Below the pieces are notes generated by a model that did no database searches, was not told where the DNA came from, and saw only the letters and a list, made by a program, of their open reading frames with translations. A DNA stretch of 64,000 nucleotides from Aphrocallistes beatrix (Eukaryota; Porifera; Hexactinellida; Sceptrulophora; Aphrocallistidae): assembly GCA_963281255.1 (NCBI GenBank), contig OY725488.1, forward strand, positions 1,766,986 through 1,830,985, written 5' to 3'. Within the stretch, counting starts at the first letter, position 1. Each line of letters starts with the position of its first letter. Below, piece by piece: positions 21,604 to 32,529 of this stretch. A program made the position numbers and the translations under genes.

Positions 21604-22079
21604 CACTACCCTACCAAAAGTATTCGTACACCTTAATATTTTCTATTAAAATAGTACTAAATGAGTCTATTACTGAACTGTCATGCAGTTAAACTAGACG
21701 AGATACAGTATATTTGATTTCAGATTCGTATTCTACGCATTTGAATTACCTATTTTAGAGTTTTCAAATCAATTAAGTTTTAACTATGCCGAAATTTATC
21801 ATCCTGTGCTACCCTGTGTCACCTATCACCATCTGCTACAGTGGTTGAGACTCTAGAAAAGTGGTACATGGTGGCACAGGTCGGGAATTTTAACCTTGGC
21901 AATTAGCAATTTATTTGAAACTTCGAAAATAGGTAATTCAAATGCGTAGAATACGAATCTGAAATCAAATATACTATCTCTCTTATATTTTAAGTGCATG
22001 ATCATTCTTTAATATAGCAATTTTAGTACTATATTAATGGGAAATATTGAGGTGTACGAATACTTTTGGTAGGGCAGTG
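21604..22079. mobile_element. Tc1/mariner-type MITE (CACTGCCCTACCAAAAG)
   Basis: TIR of about 27 bp, CACTACCCTACCAAAAGTAT then TCGTACACC, with TA on both sides. Subterminal inverted repeat ATTCGTATTCTACGCATTTG (21725) / its reverse (21940). A central imperfect hairpin around 21805-21892 pairs CTGTGCTACC with GGTGGCACAG. No coding capacity. Confidence 0.85.
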
Positions 22080-22081
<2 letters not shown>

Positions 22082-22123
<42 letters not shown>

Positions 22124-22610
22124 ACGAATTGATTGAAGAAACTGCCAGGCACAGAAAGCTGATTTTTGGCATGTGGGAGTCTTTTGGCTATGGCTCCACT
22201 AAGTTCTGAGCTCAGACCAAAATGTCGACTCATCATGGAATTATGACGTCATTGTCACATTTTTAAAAGTTAAGCAATACTGTTATTCGAGCATAACTCA
22301 GCCATTATAGGAGATAGAAGGCTGAAAATTTAATAGAATATGTATACTAACATACCTCACATATGATGTAACTATCATCAAAAAATGATAACTCATCACT
22401 TTATGACGTCATCATTACGCATCAAAAATTTTAAAAATTGACAAATTTGGTGATTTTTCGTGCGATATCGATTATAACAGTAGGACAGGTGTATTTAGGA
22501 ATGTTTTCTCCCTTATAATTAATCATTGTGACCCCAGGCGCCCGCAGGGTGCTTCCGGCGGATACAAAGTGTCCACCAGCCGCGCTGCGCAAGCAAGCGA
22601 AGCGCGCTTG
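22082..22610 (+). mobile_element. non-autonomous Helitron, second copy, (TA)n at its 5' side
   Basis: After a (TA) run at 22087-22120 it reads GTAACGAATTGATTGAAG and follows the 21098 copy closely to the 3' end GAAGCGCGCTTG, followed by T. It also has the hairpin GGCGGATACAAAGTGTCCACC. The TCCTTACT terminus is missing, probably displaced by the adjacent Tc1-type MITE. Confidence 0.75.
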
Positions 22611-22642
22611 TATGTATAATAAGGATGGGAAATATGAATAAG

Positions 22643-23062
22643 CCATACATGCCAAATTTTTAGTCAATTCCTTGGAAGTATAACTAATTTTCCCGAAACA
22701 TTCGCTCATACATACCCTGGACTCGATTTTATTTTTCAAAAATCTATAAAATTTAGCACACTTGTTCAGATTGTTTAAAAACCCTACGTGTACTAGCATT
22801 TCGTATGACTCTCTTACCTAACAGTTCAGGGATTTAGCTTGTTATACGAATTATCTAAGGAGTGACTGTAAAATGATGGAAAATGTGCGCCATGGAATCC
22901 CTGGATGCATTGATAATTTACCAAATTGGGTTCAAATATAACATCTAGAATTTGGTTCTCAACGAATAAGTGTAAAAACGATTAGCATCTGAGAGTTTCA
23001 GTCAAAATATAAGGAAAAACTTGAAAATCCCAGGGAATTTGCTAAAAGGGTTGGCAAGTATG
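22643..23062. mobile_element. 420-bp MITE related to the GCGGGAC family ends
   Basis: Left end CATACATGCCAAATTTTTAG and reversed right end CATACTTGCCAACCCTTTTA share the CATACTTGCCAA terminus of the MITE at 17514. No target duplication identified. Confidence 0.6.
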
Positions 23063-24680
23063 ATCTTAGTTTCGAGGTGTGAGGTCAGTTGATTTACAAT
23101 TGTAATTTATCAAGGTAATCACGATATGAGTTGAGTATACGACTAAACATGACTTTCTAATATTATATCTTACTATATGCTATGAGGAAACAAAAACAAA
23201 TGAAAATAATGAAAACAAGTCGAATATTTAGAGACTAAGTTCTACAAGAAAATCAAGAAAATATTGAATTATTATTCCTTGAAATTAATTGAATCCCATC
23301 TGATTATCTTAGGTGATGCAATGTCAACATATTTCTACCAAATCTCATCAATCAAAGAGCAAGTAAAAATGGATTTTTGTATATTAGGTATAAATAATGT
23401 CAGCAGAAGAATGTGTGAAAATCAAAACTATCCATGGTAGGCGGCATTTTCATGCAATAGAACTCATCACTTGGACACATATTTCTTGATTAGATTTGCC
23501 ATTTTCTAATTTATTCCATGGTGCCTATTGAATTTGCATTACGATAAAGTCAATGATAAGTCCAGAAATATGTTTATTTTATAAAAGGATGTTTGAGGAA
23601 CCTATATACGTATTATCATAGATATCATTTCATTTAAAGATCCCAATGGATATAATATCTTCAATAGTTTTTAAAATATGACATCGGCATCTTTAGTGGC
23701 CTAGTAAGGTTATATGCCGAAACATTGTCCATAAATAGTCATAACTTACAAAGCCATGGTCGGATCTGAACAACTTTTTTTAAAAATAATGAAAATATTA
23801 TTTCTGATGCAATTATCGCCAGATCTCTGTTATTAAAGCAGCCTTTCCCGACTATTTTAGAAAGGAACTCTCTTTTAGATCTAGTATATTGAAGTTATTT
23901 TAATGACTTTTCATCTAAATTCTTGCATTTTAGAATCTTTAAATGGCCTAAAACAATGTTTGAGTTTCATATCATTACTAAAAATATCAAATAAACAAAA
24001 AACAAATGATAAATGTGTCAAAACTCTCCAATTGTTTTCAATTTTTAGTCGTGCTAAACTTTAGGAGGTCAACTCATAAAAATCAAACTAGCTGCTGTTT
24101 AATTAGTACGATTAGATGGTAAACCACTCAGTAATACAATGAAATCAACGATAAAAATTTTTGTCGTTTTTTACGCGCGGTATCCTTAAACTGCGCTTGC
24201 TAAATCTCAATTCAAACTATGGGGAATTATATTTCAAAATTTAAGGAGGACATCAATTTCTTAACAGGGTACCCTCTATGCACTAAGAAGTAGCATTTGA
24301 TTTTGAGATTTTGAGATTCTCCCAATTCTTTTATAATAGCACTAGAAAGGTCCAATTTAAATTGCAATTACAAAATGACATATTGGCTCATAACTGTAAA
24401 ACTATAATATTTAGGCGAATACCGTTTCCCTTCAATATGCGCCGGGGAGGTTATATAATATTAGAACACTATAAGGTACGTCAAATATTTGTTACGGCTA
24501 GTTGTATTTATGAATACACTTAGTGTGATTAGTAATGTGATTTGAAATCGTGTATCTCTTCCAAATGCGACTTTTTCAAATGATACGGCACTTTGAATTT
24601 TGAGCCCCGCGGGTTTTTGAGCACGAAAATACACAAGCTCCGGGGTTTAAAGTGAAAAGAAAAGCGCCGGTGCGCTTATT
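23063..24680. other. long stretch without recognisable gene
   Basis: AT-rich with short open frames lacking motifs. No inverted repeat or RNA gene seen. Confidence 0.4.
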
Positions 24681-24689
24681 CAAGAAAAG

Positions 24690-25015
24690 ACAGTAAAAGT
24701 TATTATTAGTGAATAGGAAATCGGCTATTAGCTATCATATGAAATCATCTTTTAGTGTCTAGCACTTACAGTTATCGAGATATAGCCCAACTTAGTCAGA
24801 TTGCGTTTCCCTAGCAACGCTGGAATGTGTGACATTCCAATGATAATGTCCACATATTTTTCAACTACTGGTCCAAAGTGAGATTTCCTACGCTAAATAA
24901 ACAGTGATACTGTTATTATGACTGCGCAAAGCATGCAAGAAAATTCCCTAAATTAGTCGTAATTATAGCTTGTTGGGAAAAATAATGATAACTACATACA
25001 TTTTGATAACCTTTT
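24690..25015 (+). repeat. foldback-arm repeat, copy 1
   Basis: About 300 bp matching 38893-39145 directly and 37870-38165 in reverse. Landmarks in order: GTGAATAGGAAATCGGCTAT, ATCGAGATATAGCCCAACTT, TTTCCCTAGCAACGCTGGAA, TTTCCTACGCTAAATAAACA. No partner arm here. Confidence 0.75.
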
Positions 25016-25031
25016 TTAAGCATTTTATATA

Positions 25032-26233
25032 CAGTGGATATCGGTTACAAGAACACCGGTTATAAGAACATGTCGGTTATAAGAACCATTTATTTGGGAA
25101 AGGATTCTTTTCTATTCATTACTATTTAAACAGAACCGGTTATATGAACATATAATATCGGTTATAAGAACATTCTATCAATAATTTCTAGAACTATTAG
25201 TAGTCAAGTTCTCATTTTTTCATTCATACACAACCAATTTTGTAATTTCTGACATGTTCTTATAACCGACAATAGATGTTCTTATAAACGATAAAAGGAG
25301 CAAAAATATGTTCTTATAACCGACAATAGATGTTCTTATAACCGACATATCTGACCTCTTATGTCGGTTATAAAAACATGTTCTTATAACCGAAATACTG
25401 TTATAAGAACATAACGGTTATACATAGGGCATTCCAAAAGTTCTCGTCCCAAATCTGTATTTAAAATGAAAGTGAAAATAGGATATTTTCAATTTGTCCA
25501 TTGTATTCCTTAGGGGATCAGCTTCCAATTTATATATTGGTTTATTTTAAAAGGACAATTATTGTGGTTCCTATATTTGATTTTTGTGCATCGGTTTAGG
25601 GCACTGCCTTTGAACGTGATTTTGGGGGTTGATATATTTCAGTTCTGAGCAGATTTAGATTAAAACTGATCCCGCCATCCAATTCTACGCATCAACTAAC
25701 ATATAGATTGAATTCTCTGAAGTATTACAGTTTGAGGCTGAGAGAATACTATGATTTGAAGTGGTTTATTACCATTTTTGTCCCACTTTTTGAGTGGCGA
25801 AAATTGACAAAAAATCCACTAAAAGTGGCATGATATTTTTTCAACACGAGCAATACTATTGAACACCTCCCGATTACTTTTTCACATTGGTTCTTAATTA
25901 TTTCACCTTTTAATGACCTTATTCTACGATTTTCACAACTTTTATTCTCCAAATTTAGTTTTAAGCCATTTTCAACGGGAAGATTCCAACTTTTCGACAC
26001 TACCCTAAACCGATGCATAAAAATATAATATAGGGACCACAATAATTGTCCTCTTAAAATAAACCAATATACAAATTGGAAGCTGATCCCTTAAGGAATA
26101 CAATGGACAAATCGAAAATATCCTATTTTCACTCTCATTTGAGATACAGATTTGGGACGAGAACTTTTGGAATGCCCAATGTAAGAACATTTTTTTCAAC
26201 TCCCAACGATGTTCTTATAACCGGTTTCCACTG
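25032..26233. mobile_element. pogo/Tigger-like element (CAGTGGATATCGG)
   Basis: CAGTGGATATCGGTTACAAG at the left and ATAACCGGTTTCCACTG at the right, with TA at both sides. The left 390 bp is a dense set of GGTTATAAGAACA boxes in both orientations. Most of the rest is a nested foldback element (25423-26181). No transposase. Confidence 0.8.
25423..26181. mobile_element. foldback element (CATAGGGCATTCC), copy 1
   Basis: TIRs of about 140 bp starting CATAGGGCATTCCAAAAGTT, flanked by TA. The inner region is unique, including TTTTTGTCCCACTTTTTGAG. A near-identical copy lies at 31786-32529 in the same orientation. Confidence 0.8.
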
Positions 26234-26482
26234 TATTGTTTATATATGCCGGTAATAATTTCAATGATCTTGCACAGGAGAAGAAATGTTATTAGTAATG
26301 TAAATAAATTTGAATGCCGTATATTAACCAATCCCCGGTCCAAAAATATTTGAGAACTTTTATGTTCGCGGGCCAAATAAGGGATTCTTTAGCTACTTGA
26401 GGGAAGCACGACATTGGATATAACACGATAGCAGGATGACTGTTATTTATTTGGGAATTTATTAACTTGTATTATTATAGAT

Positions 26483-26618
26483 CAGGGGTCGGCAAACTAT
26501 GGCGCGCGAGCCTAAATTGATGGCACGCGGAGTTGAAAATCTATTTGGGTCGATAGACCTACATTTATGTATATTCAGGGGTCAGTTACCCTATGCTGGC
26601 GTGCCACTGGCACTTTGG
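26483..26618. mobile_element. hAT-like terminus (CAGGGGTCGGCAAACTATGG)
   Basis: The sequence CAGGGGTCGGCAAACTATGG is a widespread hAT/Charlie-type terminus in animals. A second CAGGGGTCAG occurs at 26577. The right end is not clear. Confidence 0.45.
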
Positions 26619-26624
26619 CACCAT

Positions 26625-26758
26625 ATTTATATATGCTGGTAATACATTCCTAAGCTCTATTGTGCTTCGTAAATGATTTAAGGCAGCTCATGTATTAGTT
26701 CAACCATCTTCTACCGCATCCCTAGTTAAGTTACTGTGAGGCCTTATGTACAGTAGGG
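26625..26758 (+). repeat. terminal repeat of the TAGCCTACTG foldback family, solo
   Basis: Matches the ~155-bp ends of the palindrome at 32673-33730: ATATATGCTGGTAATACATT, CTACCGCATCCCTAG, GTGAGGCCTTATGTACAGTA. Only one end is present, 18 bp from the long-TIR element. Confidence 0.75.
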
Positions 26759-26776
26759 TGATCTGAAAACAATTTT

Positions 26777-27090
26777 TTCACTTGTATCCTTTATTATCGG
26801 TTGCCAAAAGTTGCCACTATGTCTGTAAACAACGTTAGTATAAAATAATACCTGATTACTACTATCTAACTACAGGTCGCGAATTTTTCTTAAAGTTTTG
26901 ATAGAAATACCAAAATTCGGACGAAAAGCCCCTTTTCTTGAAATTGTTTCAAACAACTGTTGTGATTGATATTTACTCATAGTTGACTTCACATCATTAA
27001 ATTGAAGTGGTACAAATGGAAATTAACCTTTTACTAAATATCAAAGGTAATCTAATGTGATCAATTGACCATGTTTCTATATTAGTGTTT
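26777..27090 (+). repeat. left TIR of the 4.2-kb transposon
   Basis: Inverted partner at 30680-30990. Landmarks TTATCGGTTGCCAAAAGTTG, AACAACGTTAGTATAAAATA, CAGGTCGCGAATTTTTCTTA all recur reversed at the right end with a few substitutions and a short indel. Confidence 0.85.
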
Positions 27091-28210
27091 TTACGCATTG
27101 AGCTATGTAATTATTACAATATTGGCTTCCTAAACAATATTATTCTATTTTATGCTTTCTATAAATTAATTTGCACGTACATTTGAGTATACATTATATT
27201 ATATAGTTTCCTTCAAATATGGCTCTAATTACGCGTAGTAAGACTGAAACGTTATTTGGTTTTCCGTCTCCACTACCACTAAGACAACTTCCAACCTTCA
27301 GAAATCACTGCACAGTTTCATGATTATACAAATTAAATCTTAGCGCAACAGCGTAGAGCTCATCCTGAAAATGAGAACCAGAAAAAAATGTCTAGATTTT
27401 GAAATTAGGGATGTTATTGATCCAATTGACAGTGAAGAAACAAATAATTCCTCTGATCCACCTTTTGAACCTCCCCGCAATCTTACTATTCAGTCAAAAT
27501 CGTTATACCTATCAAAAACTTGCAGCAACTGCAGATAGATTCAGAACTAGCAACCGAGAGGTAGTTGCCTTAATCAATGCTGCACTAATCGATCTTAATC
27601 TCCTGACCTCAGAAGTTACTTTGACTTGTTCTACGATCCAGCGGGAACGGAAGAAAGCTAGGGAATTTGTCATAAACAATCATACAGAAAAAACAGGGCT
27701 TTCTTGTATAATGTTTGACGGCCGCCGTGATTGGACACATTAACAGCCATTGAAACTAACGCAAAGTTATTAAAGTCCAAAGAAATAGAGGAACACATTT
27801 CAATAGTCGGCGAACCTGGATCGTGTTATTAGATCATGTTGCTCCTGAAACAGGAAAAGCTTGTAATATTGCAAAGGAAATATTATCAGTCCTCTCGGAG
27901 ACCGATTCAGTTGATTCTCTTGCAGCAATAGTGTGTGATGGTTGTGCTACCAATACTGGTAAACACTCTGGAGTTATCCGCCGTTTGGAACTTTCACTCG
28001 ATCGTCCACTTCAATGGATGATATGCATGTTACATTTAAATGAACTACCATTTAGTAGACATCTTTTTGAAGAAATAGATAGACCTACTACAGGACCAAA
28101 ATCCTTCACAGGGGAAATAGGAAAGGAATTGAACAGCGACCTTCGTCAACTTCCAATATCAAAATTTCAAACAATGAATCCTTACTATTAAAACTCGATT
28201 AATGTATATA

Positions 28211-28541
28211 CAGTGCACCCTCGCTAATCCGAACAGCTCTGTTCCAATGATCGAAAAAATCGTTCGGATTAGTGAATTTGTTCCGATTAGTGAAATAACA
28301 CTAATTCAATAGGGCATTAATTATAATAAATTTGTATTGTTAGAATATTAAGGATATTATTTCGCTGTGATTGCTTATTAACGAGGTTTCTCAATCTTAT
28401 TGATAGATTTAAGTTTATAAACGTTTATTCAAAGCATAGAGGCGAATAATAATATATTTTGGGTGTTCGGATTTTAAGAATGAAGTGTTCGGATTAGCGA
28501 GGGTTCGGATTGGCGAGGTTCGGACTATCGAGGGTGTACTG
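28211..28541. mobile_element. pogo/Tigger-like MITE (CAGTGCACCCTCG family)
   Basis: CAGTGCACCCTCGCTAATCC and CTATCGAGGGTGTACTG with TA at both sides. GTTCGGATTAG and TTCGGATTGGCGAGG repeats near both ends. 331 bp, noncoding, inserted in a TATATA tract of the Helitron. Confidence 0.85.
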
Positions 28542-28556
28542 TATATATATATATTA

Positions 28557-29200
28557 GGGTGCTCCAAGAAATTCCAAAGTTTGAATATTATGATGTACAC
28601 TCTTCAAATAGTTTACCTTGATCACCAAGTATTCACCATAAAGTTTTCATGCAATTTGGAGATGGTTTAGTGGTCGCGCAAGGTAGCTTCCCCCTCGTGC
28701 TAATTTATAATGGGATATGTCTGGGTTGAGGCCAGAAGTTGTAAAAAGCGTACTTCTGACATTTAAATAAACTAGTAGCTTGATTTTTGTAATATTTGAA
28801 GGGTGGTTTTATATCAGCTAATAATACATTTTAATAACCTAAAATCTACCGGTTCCGAAATATTGGTGAAAACAGCTGGGACCATTAATAATTTCAAGTA
28901 TGAAGGTTGGTCCCAACTGTTTTCACCAATATCTCGGAACCGGTAGATTTTAGGTTATTAAAATGTGTTATCAGCTGATATAAAACCACCTTCAAATGTC
29001 ATAAGTAGGCTTTTTACAACTTCTGGCCTCAACCCGGACATATCCCATTATAAATTAGCACGAGGGGAGGCTACCTTGCGCAACCACTAAACCATCTCCA
29101 AATTGCATGAAAACTTTATGGTGAATACTTGGTGATCAAGGTAAACCATTTGAAGAGTGTGCATTATAAGATTCAAACTTTGGAATTTTTTGGAGCACCC
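28557..29200. mobile_element. 644-bp near-perfect foldback (GGGTGCTCC)
   Basis: Arms of ~315 bp start GGGTGCTCCAAGAAATTCC and meet around 28895 with a loop of under 40 bp. TA flanks both ends. Mismatches between arms are few, so the transcript would form a long hairpin. Confidence 0.9.
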
Positions 29201-29212
29201 TAATATATATAT

Positions 29213-29256
29213 ATGTTACAGGGTATCTGTAAAATCAGGGTAATTGTAATTACCCT
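29213..29256. mobile_element. fragment of the TGTTACAGGG MITE
   Basis: TGTTACAGGGTATCTGTAAA and one AGGGTAATTGTAATTACCCT palindrome, as at 46451-46495. Truncated at the junction with the inverted transposase piece. Confidence 0.75.
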
Positions 29257-29481
29257 GAAATTTTGATATTGGAAGTTGACGAAGGTCACTGTTCAATTCC
29301 TTTCCTATTTCCCCTGTGAAGGATTTTGGTCCTGTAGTAGGTCTATCTATTTCTTCAAAAAGATGTCTACTAAATGGTAGTTCATTTAAATGTACGTAGC
29401 ATTCATAGCATCCATTGAAGTGGACGATCAAGTGAAAGTTCCAAACGGCGGATAACTCCAGAGTGTTTACCAGTATTGGTA
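29257..29481 (-). pseudogene. inverted copy of transposase segment 27949-28168
   Basis: Minus-strand reading repeats LNELPFSRHLFEEIDRPTTG and GEIGKELNSDLRQLPISKF from the forward gene. Nucleotide agreement is about 97% by eye except a 20-bp patch with indels near 29395. The copied segment stops 10 bp short of the Helitron insertion point. The two copies are 1.09 kb apart in opposite orientation. Confidence 0.9.
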
Positions 29482-30679
29482 TGTAACGAATTGATTGAAG
29501 AAACTGCTGAGCGCAGAGAGCTGATTTTTAGCATGTGGGAGTCTTTTAGCTATGGCTCCACTAAGTTCTGAGCTCAGACGAAAATGTCGACTCACCATGG
29601 ATTTATGACGTCATTGACACCTTTATACTAATTAGAAATTTCAGTTTTTCGACCATAACTCAGCCATTTTAAGTGATAGAAGGCTGAAATTTTAATAGAA
29701 TGTGCCTATTAATATACCTCACATAGTATGATGTAACTTGTGGTTTTATTGATGAAATTCCTAAAGATATATATGTTCAACTCAACAGCGATCAACAATA
29801 CCTTTATCAAATGGGCATTTCGATTCAGAAAGGTACATCTTACCTCGAGAACTGTAGTATTGCCAACAAATCGACAGGTGAGCTTCATCATGCTAGATGG
29901 CTAACCAAAGCGAATAGGTTCCTTCGTTTATACATCTCAAAAAGATCTCCATCAGAGGATCTCAAGTTTTGGTTTATTGTATATTATTGCATTTTATATT
30001 CCAGGTTGGTTTTACATAAAACAGCATTCGATATGCACTCATGGTGCGAAAAACTTTTAAAAATTAATATCTCTCGCCCGTAATCTCTCTCCTGAATTCA
30101 GAAACATTGTATATTCTGTTCTCCAGAATAAAGGTTATTGGGCACATGTGGAAAACATATTGTTAGCGGCTTTATTTGATGAAGATAAAATAAACAGAGG
30201 AATTGCCGTAAAGAAGATTTTAGTTGCAAGGAAGCTATCAAAGGAAAATATTTCCCTCAGAATCTTCAGAATTCCAATAATTAACTTTTCCGCAGACAAC
30301 TATCTCGCGATGGTTGATTGGAATTCAGTTGATCTAACATCACCTCCTTTATTACAAAATTTGAGTGAGCAAGATATCCTAAATGCTATTGAACTTCCTC
30401 TCAATAATATTTACCAGTACCCATGTCATACACAGCCAGTGGAAAGGATTGTTCAATTAGTTTCGCAGGTTTCATCAACAGTTTGTGGTCATGATGAAAG
30501 GCATGGTCAAATTCTAAACACAATAAGTAACAGGAAAGAATTCCCCACATTCAATTCGAAAAGTGTATTCATTGATTGTTAAGCTATTATTTCTAAGATT
30601 ATAATGAGCTCATATATTAAACAACTATATAATTGAATAATATCTTGGGAAACCAATATTGTAAAAATTACATTGCTCT

Positions 30680-30990
30680 AAACACTAATATAGAAACATG
30701 GTTAATTGATCACATTATATTACTTTTGATATTTAGTAAAAGGTTAATTTCCATTTGTACTACTTCAATTTAATGATGTGAAGTCAACTATGATTAAATA
30801 TCAATCACAACAGTTGTTTGAAACAATTTCGAGAAAGGGACTTTTCGTCCGAATTTTGGTATTTCTATCAAAACTTTAAGAAAAATTCGCGACCTGTAGT
30901 TATATAGTAATCAGGTATTATTTTATACTAACGTTGTTTACAGACATAGTAGCAACTTTTGGTAACCGATAATAAAGGATACAAGTGAAA
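30680..30990 (-). repeat. right TIR of the 4.2-kb transposon
   Basis: Reverse complement of 26777-27090 with scattered differences. Confidence 0.85.
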
Positions 30991-31785
30991 GACAAAATTA
31001 CAGTTTTGCAACTAAAATGTGGAAGAGGGTTGAAATTTCAAATTCACAGAAGTGATAAATCAAAATCATCAGTAGTCATTAAATTACCAGAATTACCCGA
31101 TTATTATGCATAATAGACCAAATAGATTATTAATATGCGCAAGATTTATTGGAATTTTATCTACTGCCACAAATAGAATCCTTGTTCGTTTGTAACATGC
31201 TTGATTTGCTTTTCGAGTATGTATAATTTTACATGTTAAATCAGCGAAATACTTAATAGGAGAAAGAAAATATTTTGATATTTTTAGAATACTAAGATTA
31301 AATTTTAATGTTATCTAAGTAAGATATGGAAACAGATTTAAATCACACGATAACACAAAGAAGCCACCTTTCGGAACTTGAACAAACCCGTAGTAAGAAT
31401 TAGGATATAAGACATAAATGATTTATCTAAACAGCAACCTATGAAAAACAATATTTATTTTTTAGTGTGCATCCTATATTATTAGATAGTAGTGTAGTAG
31501 ATAAACCAATAAAAAGAAGAAATTGTATTTTAAAGTACAAGTATGAAATTTGGTACAATGATTCTATGCAACATTAGGTTCATTTAAAGATAAGGACCCG
31601 CCTAAGTGCATGTTTTGGCTTATTTTAATTTTCACACGTTCCATATATCCCTTAAATTACCTGGGGTCATTTCTATTTATAGTAAATACACCACAACTTC
31701 TAAAGTTTCCCCGCCTAAAATGACTTGATCGGAAATGAGTTAGCAAAAATCTAGCGCCATTTAAGAGTTTTAAGGTAAAACTATT
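30991..31785. other. no recognisable gene
   Basis: AT-rich, nothing identified. Confidence 0.4.
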
Positions 31786-32529
31786 CGTCCCAAATCTGTA
31801 TCTCAAATGAGAGTGAAAATAGGATATTTTCAATTTGTCCATTGTATTCCTTAAGGGATCAGCTTCCAATTTATACTATATTGGTTTATTTTAAAAGGAC
31901 AATTATTATGGTTCCTATATTAGATTTTGTACATCGGTTTAAGATAGTCCCTTTGAACGTGATTTTGGGGTTCCCTTTGATATATTTCAGTTCTGAGCAG
32001 ATTTAGATTAAAACTGATCCCGCCATCCAATTCTACGCATCAACTAACATATAGATTGAATTCTCTGAAGTATTACAGTTTGAGGCTGAGAGAATACTAT
32101 GATTTGAAGTGGTTTATTACCATTTTTGTCCCACTTTTTGAGTGGCGAAAATTGACAAAAAATCCACTAAAAGTGGCATGATATTTTTTCAACACGAGCA
32201 ATACTATTGAACACCTCCCGATTACTTTTTCACATTGGTTCTTAATTATTTCACCTTTTAATGACCTTATTCTACGATTTTCACAACTTTTATTCTCCAA
32301 ATTTAGTTTTAAGCCATTTTCAACGGGAATAATTCCAACTTTTCGACACTACCCTAAACGATGCGTAAAAATCTGATAAAGGAACTACAATAATTGTCCT
32401 CTTAAAATAAACCAATATACAAATTGGAAGCTGATCCCTTAAGGAATACAATGGACAAATTGAAAATATCCCATTTTCACTCTCATTTGAGATACAGATT
32501 TGGGACGAGAACTTTTGGAATGCCCTATG
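31786..32529. mobile_element. foldback element (CATAGGGCATTCC), copy 2, left tip lost
   Basis: Near-identical to 25423-26181 from TTCGTCCCAAATCTGTAT onward and ending TTTTGGAATGCCCTATG followed by TA. About 20 bp of the left TIR are missing. Confidence 0.8.

Larger units (their letters stand above)
28179..29740 (+). mobile_element. Helitron inserted in the transposase gene, itself loaded with insertions
   Basis: Starts TCCTTACTATTAAAACTCG after A. The family sequence resumes at 29482 (TGTAACGAATTGATTGAAG) and runs to 29740, where it breaks off and transposase coding resumes. Between are a pogo-type MITE, a foldback, a fragment of the TGTTACAGGG MITE and an inverted piece of the host transposase. 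The 3' hairpin end is missing. Confidence 0.7.
27219..30582 (+). pseudogene. transposase-like protein, invertebrate family of uncertain superfamily
   Basis: ATG at 27219 opens ALITRSKTETLFGFPSPLPL. Later pieces in several frames: ATADRFRTSNREVVALINA and FDGRRDWT (27520-27740); LAAIVCDGCATNTGKHSGVI (27925 on), PLQWMICMLHLNELPFSRHL and TGPKSFTGEIGKELNSDL (28000-28140); after the insertion, GELHHARWLTKANRFLRLYI (29874 on); then YWAHVENILLAALFDEDKI, NFSADNYLAMVDW and PCHTQPVERIVQLVSQ to the stop at 30580-30582. I recognise this block order from uncharacterised proteins in cnidarians and insects; CDGCATNTG and the spaced acidic residues suggest an RNase-H-fold transposase, but I cannot name the superfamily. 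At least five frame breaks are visible. The 310-bp TIRs on both sides support the transposase role. Confidence 0.65.
26777..30990 (+). mobile_element. 4.2-kb DNA transposon with ~310-bp terminal inverted repeats
   Basis: 26777-27090 and 30680-30990 are inverted copies, about 95% identical by eye, starting TTTCACTTGTATCCTTTATT. Between them lies a transposase-like gene in the same orientation as the left TIR (27219-30582), broken by a 1.56-kb insertion block at 28179-29740. Flanks AAAACAATT and GACAAAATT are only loosely alike, so the target duplication is undecided. The TIR length rules out simple Tc1 or hAT structure. Confidence 0.75.

Noticed and set aside
22431-22799. 122-codon minus-strand open frame
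   Set aside because: Runs across the Helitron 3' end and a MITE; the same pattern appears at other Helitron copies.
25749-26199. minus-strand open frames repeated at 32097-32598
   Set aside because: Both are readings of the same foldback element; no conserved motif beyond shared repeat sequence.
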